From positions 1 to 13,549 of the forward strand of contig CANRAQ010000028.1 in the NCBI GenBank assembly GCA_947628725.1: 13,549 bases of DNA, read 5' to 3'. Source of the stretch: an uncultured Bacilli bacterium. Lineage in GTDB: Bacteria > Bacillota_I > Bacilli_A > RF39 > UBA660. The notes below the pieces were generated by a model. The model searched no databases and was not told the DNA's origin. It worked only from the letters and a program-made list of their open reading frames with translations. Made by a program: the position numbers and the translations under genes. Below, one piece after another: positions 7,451 through 13,447 of the stretch (position 1 is the stretch's first letter; each line of letters opens with the position of its first letter).

Positions 7451-8440
7451 ATGTTTGCTAAAGATATTGGAATAGATTTAGGAACTGCTAATGTATTAAT
7501 ACATATTAAAGGTCAAGGAATAGTGCTTAATGAACCTAGTATTGTAGCAATTGATTCAGATTCAAAAAAAATACTTGCCGTTGGTCATGAAGCAAGAGAA
7601 ATGTTAGGTAGGACACCAGGTAAAGTAGTTGCAATAAAACCTATGAAAGATGGAGTAATCGCAGATTTTGAAGTTACAGAGATGATGCTTAATAGTTTTA
7701 TTAGAAAAGTAAACGGGAAAAGTTTCTTATCAAGACCTCGTATATTAATATGTTGTCCATCCAATATAACTCAAGTTGAAAAAAATGCAATAAAAGAGGC
7801 TGCCGAAAGAACTGGAGCAAGAAAAGTTTTTCTAGAAGAAGAACCAAAGGTAGCCGCAATTGGCGCAGGACTTGATATATCTAAACCTAGTGGTAATATG
7901 GTTATAGATGTTGGTGGAGGAACAACTGATATAGCAATTCTTTCTTTAGGTGATATAGTTACTAGTGAATCAATAAAGGTTGCAGGAAATAGATTTGATT
8001 CTGACATTATAAAATATATTAAGGATAAATATAAATTACTTGTAGGTGATAGAACAGCCGAAGAAATAAAATTTGAAATAGGTACAGTGTATCCAGATAC
8101 TAAAAATGAAAAAATGGAAGTTAAGGGTAGAGATTTAGTTACAGGTCTACCACACACTATAACATTATGTGGTGAAGAGATAGAAGAGGCTTTAAGAGAA
8201 AGTGTATATACAATAATACATTCGGCTAAATCAGTATTAGAAAAAACTCCACCAGAACTTTCTGCAGATATAATTGATAAAGGTATAGTTATAACTGGTG
8301 GTGGGGCTTTACTAGATGGATTTGATAAATTACTTTCACATGAACTTAAAGTTCCAGTATTTGTTGCTGAAAGTCCACTTACATGTGTAGTTGAAGGTAC
8401 AGGAATATTGCTTGACAATATGCATTTACTTGAAAAATAA
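7451..8440 (+). CDS. mbl: MreB/Mbl-family rod-shape actin
   Basis: This 329-aa bacterial actin has the phosphate-1 motif GIDLGTANV (7-15), the phosphate-2 motif VIDVGGGTTD (151-160) and the adenosine motif ITGGGALLDGF near 278-289. All are intact, so ATP binding is expected. It forms membrane-associated filaments that guide the elongation peptidoglycan synthases. Its place right after spoIIID matches Bacillus mbl, hence the symbol; by sequence alone Mbl, MreB and MreBH cannot be separated by eye. SD GGAGG is 10 nt upstream of the ATG. It ends convergent to cotJC. Confidence 0.93.
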   Translation: MFAKDIGIDLGTANVLIHIKGQGIVLNEPSIVAIDSDSKKILAVGHEAREMLGRTPGKVVAIKPMKDGVIADFEVTEMMLNSFIRKVNGKSFLSRPRILICCPSNITQVEKNAIKEAAERTGARKVFLEEEPKVAAIGAGLDISKPSGNMVIDVGGGTTDIAILSLGDIVTSESIKVAGNRFDSDIIKYIKDKYKLLVGDRTAEEIKFEIGTVYPDTKNEKMEVKGRDLVTGLPHTITLCGEEIEEALRESVYTIIHSAKSVLEKTPPELSADIIDKGIVITGGGALLDGFDKLLSHELKVPVFVAESPLTCVVEGTGILLDNMHLLEK

Positions 8441-8466
8441 AAACTATCGATTTGATAGTTTTTTAC
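8440..8466. terminator. Bidirectional terminator between mbl and cotJC
   Basis: AAAACTATC (8440-8448) and GATAGTTTT (8454-8462) form a 9-bp stem with a 5-nt loop. A Ts-rich end on the right and an A-rich left flank let it stop transcription from both sides. It overlaps the mbl stop codon and abuts that of cotJC. Confidence 0.8.
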
Positions 8467-9032
8467 ATACCTTTTTTCTTATATTTATCTAAGTAATAAT
8501 CCCTAAGTTCTTTAAATCTATTAAAATGAACTACTTCTCTTTGTCTTAAGAAAGAAAGAGGTGCAAGTAAATCAGCATCATTAGTTAAATCCATTAGATG
8601 TTCATAAGTTGCTCTTGCTCGTTGTTCTGCAGCCATATCACTAGTAAGATCTGCATTCCAATCTCCTGATGCTTCGATGTATGCTGAAGTAAATGGTACA
8701 CCAAATGCATCTACAGGGAATAATGCGTGGTCATGTTCTACATATTGTGCAGTTAATCCTTCTTTCATAAGTTCATCAACAGATGCATCTTTCATAAGTT
8801 GATATACCATAGTAGCTATCATTTCTACATGAGCTAATTCTTCAGTACCAATGTCATTAAGTAGAGCATATCCTTTTTCATCAGGCATAGTATATCTTTG
8901 GTTTAAGTATCTCATTGATGCAGAAAATTCTCCATCTGGACCACCATATTGTGCAAGTAAAGCCTTAGCCATTTTTAAATCTTTTTTCTTGATATTTATA
9001 GGATATTCTAATTTTTTTTCATATTTCCACAT
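8463..9032 (-). CDS. cotJC: CotJC, manganese-catalase-type spore coat protein
   Basis: This 189-aa ferritin-fold protein is full length for CotJC. The expected di-manganese ligands are all present: E35 (GPDGEFSASMRYLNQR block), E65 and H68 (GTEELAHVE), E136 (AAEQRAR) and H169 (REVVHFNRF). Their spacing matches manganese catalases. CotJC is an inner spore coat component in Bacillus and may remove hydrogen peroxide; clostridial homologues are also abundant in spore coats. SD AGGAGG (plus-strand 9038-9043) overlaps the stop codon of the upstream cotJ gene, 9 bp away, so the pair is one operon with likely coupled translation. Confidence 0.95.
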   Translation of the reverse strand: MWKYEKKLEYPINIKKKDLKMAKALLAQYGGPDGEFSASMRYLNQRYTMPDEKGYALLNDIGTEELAHVEMIATMVYQLMKDASVDELMKEGLTAQYVEHDHALFPVDAFGVPFTSAYIEASGDWNADLTSDMAAEQRARATYEHLMDLTNDADLLAPLSFLRQREVVHFNRFKELRDYYLDKYKKKGM

Positions 9033-9041
9033 AGTATCCTC

Positions 9042-9578
9042 CTAATTATCCCAAGGCCAAGGCATATCGTCCCAAGACCATGGATATGAATTTAAACTGT
9101 CACTATTAAGTGTAATAGGACCATATTTAGATTCATATTCATTCATCATACTTTCTTTTTCTTTTCTGTATTGATTGTATAAATCAATAACATTTTTGTC
9201 ATTAGGATAAATATCTAAGTAAAGATTTAAGTCAATCATGGCAAAACTTAAAGCATCAATATAAGTAAGAAGGTCAGCTTGTTCATTCATAGGTTTAATT
9301 TCATAAGGTTCTTTTATTTTATAAGGTTCATATAAATTTTTGAACAAATTTCCTCTAATAAGTCCATTGTATGGATCATATAATTTATTAGATTTATCAT
9401 TTACAAAATTGTCATTCATCATTTCTTGTTTATTATACATATTTATGTTCATATTATTATTCATGTTGTTATTCATCATACTATCAATTATATTACTCAT
9501 ATTGTAACCCATAGGATTCATGTTTGTATTTGAATTTATATAATTACTAAAATTTTTAAAGTTAGGGTAGTTATTCAT
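9042..9578 (-). CDS. CotJA-CotJB fusion-like spore coat protein
   Basis: This 178-aa protein has three parts. Residues 1-66 are low complexity, rich in Asn and Met. Residues 67-96 (YDPYNGLIRGNLFKNLYEPY and following) resemble the core of CotJA, in which a DP..GL.RGTLFPELY..PY pattern is typical. Residues 97-178 are a clear CotJB: ALSFAMIDLNLYLDIYPND, then YESKYGPIT, then the Trp-rich ending YPWSWDDMPWPWDN. In Bacillus cotJA, cotJB and cotJC are separate genes of one sigma-E operon. Here A and B appear joined and C follows directly. SD GAGGAGG lies 5 nt before the ATG. The CotJB part is secure; the CotJA part rests on a short motif. Confidence 0.85.
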   Translation of the reverse strand: MNNYPNFKNFSNYINSNTNMNPMGYNMSNIIDSMMNNNMNNNMNINMYNKQEMMNDNFVNDKSNKLYDPYNGLIRGNLFKNLYEPYKIKEPYEIKPMNEQADLLTYIDALSFAMIDLNLYLDIYPNDKNVIDLYNQYRKEKESMMNEYESKYGPITLNSDSLNSYPWSWDDMPWPWDN

Positions 9579-9616
9579 AAAAGCCTCCTCGCTTTATACT
9601 ATGATATTTAACCCTA

Positions 9617-9644
9617 TATGTATGGGTAATTGACTAAAATATAT
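9617..9644 (-). promoter_or_regulatory. Candidate sigma-E-like promoter of the cotJ operon
   Basis: On the minus strand CATACATA (9617-9624) matches 7 of 8 bases of the Bacillus sigma-E -10 consensus CATACAHT. ATATATT (9638-9644) is a partial -35 match with a 13-bp spacer, one shorter than usual. The implied start near 9608 gives a leader of about 30 nt. Sigma-E control is expected for cotJ from Bacillus. Confidence 0.45.
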
Positions 9645-9653
9645 AAAAAACTA

Positions 9654-9682
9654 TAGACAAAAGTTTTATTATTTGCTAAAAT
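9654..9682 (+). promoter_or_regulatory. Promoter of tRNA-His
   Basis: TAGACA (9654-9659) and TAAAAT (9677-9682) are 17 bp apart, with TGC before the -10 making it extended. The tRNA begins about 36 bp downstream. Confidence 0.6.
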
Positions 9683-9717
9683 ATTGTTCGTGAGTTTAAA
9701 ACTTACACCAAAAAAAT

Positions 9718-9794
9718 GGCGAGTATGGTGAAGGGGTTAACACGGCGGATTGTGGTTCCGTTATGCTAGGGTTCGAATCCCTATACTCGCCCCA
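9718..9794 (+). tRNA. tRNA-His (anticodon GTG)
   Basis: A full cloverleaf can be folded. The acceptor is GCGAGTA (9719-9725) with TACTCGC (9784-9790). The extra 5' G at 9718 opposite C at 9791 is the identity mark of tRNA-His. The D stem is GTG/CAC, the anticodon loop TTGTGGT reads GTG, and the T arm is TAGGG, loop TTCGAAT, CCCTA. The CCA end is encoded (9792-9794). It stands alone with its own promoter and terminator. Confidence 0.96.
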
Positions 9795-9833
9795 TTGTAA
9801 AATCTTCTCGAACTTTTCGAGTTATGATAAATG

Positions 9834-9861
9834 ACTAATTCATAAATGGATTAGTTTTTTT
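9834..9861 (+). terminator. Terminator of tRNA-His
   Basis: ACTAATTCA (9834-9842) and TGGATTAGT (9847-9855) form a 9-bp stem (one G-T pair) with loop TAAA, followed by seven Ts. A weaker 6-bp hairpin, CTCGAA/TTCGAG (9807-9821), lies between it and the tRNA and could mark the 3' processing region. Confidence 0.85.
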
Positions 9862-10099
9862 GTGTTTAAAACTATCCTAACTAAAAAAGGAAGGATGCAA
9901 ACAATAGTAAATATTATTAAAGAAGAAATAAGATTAAATTATCAGAACTCTAAGAGTATTTAAAAACAATTTAAATACTACTTATTTCCTAAACGAGGAA
10001 TTGATAAATCATAAAAAAATGATATTAAAAGTAACCAATGTTTAGTAGACATCAAAAAAAGTCAGTTCAAAATGTTTTTGTTAAATTAGATAAATAATA
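9862..10099. other. Gene-poor spacer with a hairpin and a 22-codon ORF
   Basis: No convincing gene is present between the tRNA terminator and the promoter at 10100. A perfect 10-bp inverted repeat, AGTATTTAAA (9955-9964) and TTTAAATACT (9970-9979), has a 5-nt loop and no T-run after it. A 22-codon ORF (9895-9963, MQTIVNIIKEEIRLNYQNSK and two more) has an SD-like GGAAGG but directly against its ATG. It recalls the N-terminus of transposase or helix-turn-helix proteins and may be a remnant; I do not call it a gene. Confidence 0.4.
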
Positions 10100-10108
10100 T
10101 GATATAAT
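10100..10108 (+). promoter_or_regulatory. Extended -10 promoter of the 374-aa unknown gene
   Basis: TGA precedes TATAAT (10103-10108), forming an extended -10 element. TTGTTA at 10078-10083 is a possible -35 with a long 19-bp spacer. The SD AGGAGG (10130-10135) and ATG follow. Confidence 0.6.
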
Positions 10109-10141
10109 AATTATGTTGAATTACTTGTCAGGAGGTTAAAA

Positions 10142-11266
10142 ATGAGTATTAAAGATGAATTATTAAAATTTAGAACAAAGCTTACTGCAACTACTGAAGT
10201 AGAAGGCACACTAATTGATTTAGATGATAAAGTTGATGCTTTCATTGATTGGTATTTTAAAAATATGGTAAAAGGGTATTATACTGATATTGGAGAATAT
10301 CATAAGCCAAGAAATATGCGTAATCTTATAGAGAAAATGGCTGTATGGTATGAATTAAGATATCCAGATTATGAAATTAATAGATTAATGCATTGTTGTG
10401 AACAAGAACAAATCAATATAAATGATGTAATGTTTAGAAATAATCCTTATGTAAATGAATTACTTGATGAAAATTCAGATGCAAAGGAACTAGACTGGAA
10501 TGATTTTTATAACGCTAATGTATTTATTAAATCATTACCATGGGATGAAAGATGTTATTTTACTAAACCAAAATATAGAGATATAGTTTATTTAAATCCA
10601 AATTCTAGAGTTGCACATTTATATTTAACAAAAAATGGATTTGTTGAAACGGCTGAAGATGTTACAGGTTATACAAAGTCAATTATAAAAGATGAAGAAT
10701 TAACTGGATTAAATGTTAGAGATGTTGTTAAATTGTTTCAAGAAAAAGGAATTGAACTACCAGAAAATAACGAATTAGAAATAGTTATCAAAGAAGCTGA
10801 TAAATGGATTCAACAAAAGGAAGGAATATTAGATTGCGTAATGTATAGAATAATAGAACGCGGTGAAAATAGAATTGGACCTCGTAGAGCATTCTTATTT
10901 GCTAAAGAATTTGGAAGAAATATTGATATTCCAATGATGTATGCAGTAGATCGTTCTGATCCAGGATTAAGATTATTTATGAACGAATATATTAAATCTG
11001 GTGGGTCAAAAGATTTAGAATGTTATGTAGGATATTTTTCTAGAGCTAGTAAAAAAGAAAAATTAGATACAATATCTGTACAAGATTTGATATTAACACA
11101 AAATAATAATGCTGCAACATTCTATACACCAGAAGAAGATGAATTACATCAAAGACTAGTTAATGCTATTGCAAGTCAAGTAGATAATGAATTAGTCAAA
11201 CAAGAAGAAGTTAAGAGATTAAGATTAGAAAGAAAATTAGAAAAAAGTAGAATAAATAAGGGCTAG
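10142..11266 (+). CDS. Hypothetical protein, 374 aa, unrecognised family
   Basis: I do not recognise this protein. It is soluble-looking and mostly helical, with no signal peptide or membrane segment. The N-terminal third contains FIDWYFKNMVKGYYTDIGEY and a Cys-Cys pair in MHCCEQEQ. The centre is mixed. Residues about 240-300 include RIGPRRAFLFAKEFGRNIDI and the PMMYAVDRSDPGLRLFMNEY stretch, which look the most conserved-like. The last 30 residues are a Lys/Arg/Glu-rich helix (KQEEVKRLRLERKLEKSRIN) that could be a coiled coil or bind nucleic acid. SD AGGAGG is 6 nt before the ATG. It has its own promoter and a strong terminator that begins inside its last codons, so it is probably monocistronic. 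The coding call rests on length, SD and normal codon use. Confidence 0.8.
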   Translation: MSIKDELLKFRTKLTATTEVEGTLIDLDDKVDAFIDWYFKNMVKGYYTDIGEYHKPRNMRNLIEKMAVWYELRYPDYEINRLMHCCEQEQININDVMFRNNPYVNELLDENSDAKELDWNDFYNANVFIKSLPWDERCYFTKPKYRDIVYLNPNSRVAHLYLTKNGFVETAEDVTGYTKSIIKDEELTGLNVRDVVKLFQEKGIELPENNELEIVIKEADKWIQQKEGILDCVMYRIIERGENRIGPRRAFLFAKEFGRNIDIPMMYAVDRSDPGLRLFMNEYIKSGGSKDLECYVGYFSRASKKEKLDTISVQDLILTQNNNAATFYTPEEDELHQRLVNAIASQVDNELVKQEEVKRLRLERKLEKSRINKG

Positions 11267-11309
11267 TAGAGACTTATTAATACAAATAAGTAATACTATG
11301 CCTTTTTTT
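11261..11309 (+). terminator. Long interrupted terminator after the unknown gene
   Basis: GGCTAGTA (11261-11268) pairs with TACTA and GCC (11294-11302, one bulged T), and ACTTATT (11272-11278) with AATAAGT (11285-11291). Seven Ts follow (11303-11309). The stop codon TAG lies in the left arm. Confidence 0.8.
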
Positions 11310-11336
11310 GATGGTTAGATGATTAGGAGGAATAAA

Positions 11337-12482
11337 ATGAATACAGTTTTAGATTTAGAAAAAATATCAAAAGAAAATGAAAAAATTTTAGATGAAGCAA
11401 AATTACATACGCAATATAAAATTAAATATATTAAGGATTATGTTAGAAGATGGTTAAATGTTGCTGTAAATTATAGACAAAAAAATATTGTTTTTATAGA
11501 TAGTATGTGTAATGCTGGAATTTATAAAAATGGGATAAAAGGGACATGTATAGAGGTTATTGAATTATTTATTGAATATGCTAAAGAAAACCAATCAAGA
11601 CAATTTTATGTGTTTTTAAATGACTATGATAAAGATAAGATTAGAGTATTAAATGAATTAATAAGTAATTATAATATGCCAAATAATTTGAAGATTAATA
11701 TAAAAGATAAAGATGTTGTAGAGTATCTATCTTTACTAATTGAAAAAAATATATTTAGTAATTCATGTTTCACATTGTTATATACGGATCCGTATAATTT
11801 TGGAATACCAAATCTACTAATAACAATTAAAACATTTATTGATAAGTTTTACTGCGAATTGTTATTTAATTATTTTAGTAGTGATGTTACAAGAAATAAG
11901 AATAATACATCCGCTAAAAATAAAATGTCTAAAATTAAAAATGAATTAAGTTCAGTTATAACTGATATTAATATAGATGACGATGAGAATAAGGAAATAT
12001 TGAATAAATTAATTAGTACATATAAGAACACAAAAAATATTAAGTATTCATTCGCCTATCGCTTTAATAACACCAATAATGCTGAGCTATATTATATTAT
12101 TTTCTTTACTCCAAACAAGAGAGGTTTAGAATTGATTAAAGAAAGCATTTGGGAAGTTTTTAATGGAGAAGAATCTTTTAAAAAACAAATCGATATAGAA
12201 AAATCGCAATTAAAATTATTTGATACGGATGATCTACTAATAAGTACATATAGTGGACCAATGAAAGAGTCAATTATAAAATTAGCATTAGATAAAGGAG
12301 AACTTTCTTATGAAGATATTGAAACTCATGTCTTAGAAAACTCATTGTTAAAAGATTCACATATTATAAAACCAATTATTAATCCATTATTAGAAACTGG
12401 TATATTAGAAAAAATTACTCCAGATGGTGTAAGAAAAAATAACTATAAAGAAAGTAAATATAAAATTAACGATAAAGTGTGA
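11337..12482 (+). CDS. tcmP: TcmP-like protein (three-Cys-motif partner family)
   Basis: This 381-aa protein shows the TcmP pattern: H24-T25 followed by basic helices with W39, then FIDSMCNAG (53-61) in place of the family's usual YIDGFAGPG, FLNDYD (93-98), and TDPYNFGIP (150-158) in place of the usual DPFG.P. The first two-thirds resemble a Rossmann methyltransferase-like fold. The last 80 residues, starting near DLLISTYSGPMKESI, look like a winged helix. The family is named for its genetic link to three-cysteine, radical-SAM-like proteins, and one lies directly downstream. The biochemical role is not established to my knowledge. ATG 11337 is chosen because SD AGGAGG (11325-11330) fits it; the in-frame ATG at 11319 lies upstream of that SD. 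The glycine-rich motif is weaker than usual, so SAM binding is uncertain. Confidence 0.75.
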   Translation: MNTVLDLEKISKENEKILDEAKLHTQYKIKYIKDYVRRWLNVAVNYRQKNIVFIDSMCNAGIYKNGIKGTCIEVIELFIEYAKENQSRQFYVFLNDYDKDKIRVLNELISNYNMPNNLKINIKDKDVVEYLSLLIEKNIFSNSCFTLLYTDPYNFGIPNLLITIKTFIDKFYCELLFNYFSSDVTRNKNNTSAKNKMSKIKNELSSVITDINIDDDENKEILNKLISTYKNTKNIKYSFAYRFNNTNNAELYYIIFFTPNKRGLELIKESIWEVFNGEESFKKQIDIEKSQLKLFDTDDLLISTYSGPMKESIIKLALDKGELSYEDIETHVLENSLLKDSHIIKPIINPLLETGILEKITPDGVRKNNYKESKYKINDKV

Positions 12483-12488
12483 TATAAT
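12480..12488 (+). promoter_or_regulatory. Extended -10 element overlapping the tcmP stop codon
   Basis: The TGA stop of the tcmP-like gene is directly followed by TATAAT (12483-12488), giving TGATATAAT, the same 9-mer as at 10100-10108. No clear -35 is seen. It could give the downstream gene extra transcription. Confidence 0.45.
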
Positions 12489-12516
12489 AGTATTAAATAA
12501 TAAGGAGGTAATGCTT

Positions 12517-13302
12517 ATGGGAAGTTGTAGTAAATCTTTAATCAGAAAATCTCTTTTATATAAAACAGGTGTAGAATATGGAGATTATACTATAAACCAT
12601 GTTCAAGGGTGTTCACATGGTTGTAAGTATCCTTGTTATGCTTCAATGTTAGCTAAAAGATTTGGTACAGTAAAAACATATGAAGAATGGATTTGTCCAG
12701 TTATTGTTTCAAATACAATGGAATTGTTAAATAAAGAACTACCTAAATTAAAAGATAAAATAAAAAGTGTTCATTTGTGCTTCACCACAGATCCTTTTAT
12801 GTATGGATATGAAGATATATGTAATTTATCAATAGATGTTATCAAACTAATAAATAGTTATAATTTATCATGCACGGCTTTAACTAAAGGAGTATTACCT
12901 ATAGAATTAGCGGATTTAAGTAAAGATAATAGTTATGGTATAACTCTGATATCTTTAAATGAAGAGTTTAGAAAAAAAATGGAACCTGGCTCTGCACCAT
13001 ATTTGGATAGAATTAATAGTTTAAAAAAACTTCATGATAAAGGATGTAAAACTTGGGTTAGTATTGAACCTTATCCAACACCAAATATAATTGATCAAGA
13101 TTTTGAAGAAATACTAAATTCTATTTCTTTTGTAGATAAAATAATATTCGGAAGACTTCATTATAATAAACTTGTTAGTCAATATAAAGGTTATAAAGAA
13201 TACTATAATAAACTAGCAAATCAAGTTATTAAATTTTGTGAAGAAAGAAATATTGAATATCATATAAAAGAAAAAACCATAACTGAAATACAAAAAGCAT
13301 AA
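12517..13302 (+). CDS. Radical-SAM-like protein with variant CX3CX3C motif (TcmP partner)
   Basis: This 261-aa protein begins with a three-cysteine motif, GCSHGCKYPCYA (31-42; C32, C36, C40). Radical SAM enzymes of the closest-looking group have GC.HGC.YCYA with CX3CX2C; here one residue (proline) is inserted, giving CX3CX3C. The rest follows a radical-SAM barrel: LCFTTDPF, then TALTKG, then SLNEEFRKKMEPGSAPYLDR and the following helix, then WVSIEPYPTPN. Such proteins use a [4Fe-4S] cluster and S-adenosylmethionine, but whether this motif still holds a normal cluster is open. Together with the TcmP-like gene 34 bp upstream it forms the conserved pair. SD AGGAGG (12503-12508) fits ATG 12517; ATG 12511 is only 2 nt from it. 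The DUF5131 (phage Gp37/Gp68) family is a possible relative. Confidence 0.78.
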   Translation: MGSCSKSLIRKSLLYKTGVEYGDYTINHVQGCSHGCKYPCYASMLAKRFGTVKTYEEWICPVIVSNTMELLNKELPKLKDKIKSVHLCFTTDPFMYGYEDICNLSIDVIKLINSYNLSCTALTKGVLPIELADLSKDNSYGITLISLNEEFRKKMEPGSAPYLDRINSLKKLHDKGCKTWVSIEPYPTPNIIDQDFEEILNSISFVDKIIFGRLHYNKLVSQYKGYKEYYNKLANQVIKFCEERNIEYHIKEKTITEIQKA

Positions 13303-13319
13303 ACAATTAATAAAAATTG

Positions 13320-13328
13320 TGCTATAAT
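13320..13328 (+). promoter_or_regulatory. Extended -10 promoter of a small RNA unit
   Basis: TGC precedes TATAAT (13323-13328). No gene starts behind it before the terminator at 13410. Transcription would start near 13335. Confidence 0.55.
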
Positions 13329-13334
13329 GTTTAT

Positions 13335-13436
13335 ATGAATTAGTTGTTTATCAACTTTTACTTTAGGGTTTCAGATAACCTTTGTTATTGCACCATTTAT
13401 GTAAAAAATAGAACACCTTAAAAGTGTTCTTTTTTG
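13335..13436 (+). ncRNA. Candidate small non-coding RNA, about 100 nt
   Basis: The unit is bounded by an extended -10 promoter and a strong terminator, with no ORF preceded by an SD between them. Predicted elements are hairpin AGTTG/CAACT (13342-13356), then AGGGTT/AACCTT (13365-13382). An alternative pairing ATAAC/GTTAT (13375-13388) excludes the second hairpin. The terminator stem follows. It matches no RNA class I recognise. The 5' end is estimated from the promoter. Confidence 0.45.
13410..13436. terminator. Bidirectional terminator
   Basis: AGAACAC (13410-13416) and GTGTTCT (13424-13430) form a 7-bp stem with a 7-nt loop, followed by a T-run to 13436. An A-run before the stem (13403-13408) lets it also stop the minus-strand gene ending at 13448. 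Confidence 0.85.
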
Positions 13437-13447
13437 AAACATATATA

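Noticed and set aside
7771..8418. Minus-strand ORF of 215 codons inside mbl
   Set aside because: It is the mirror of a strongly conserved actin gene; the Ser/Pro-rich translation shows no domain and there is no SD.
8851..9045. Plus-strand ORF of 64 codons over cotJC
   Set aside because: It is antisense to the conserved 5' end of cotJC with no SD or family match.
9895..9963. A 22-codon ORF behind an SD-like GGAAGG
   Set aside because: The purine block touches the ATG, leaving no normal spacing, and the peptide is too short to judge; kept only as a note in the spacer entry.
13340..13395. tRNA or tRNA-fragment reading of the segment with TAGGGTT and GCACCA
   Set aside because: TAGGGTT and a CCA-like end recall the tRNA-His 3' part, but no acceptor partner, T loop or anticodon arm can be built.
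13344..13421. A 25-codon ORF starting at TTG within the candidate sRNA
   Set aside because: There is no SD, the start is non-ATG and it runs into the terminator stem.
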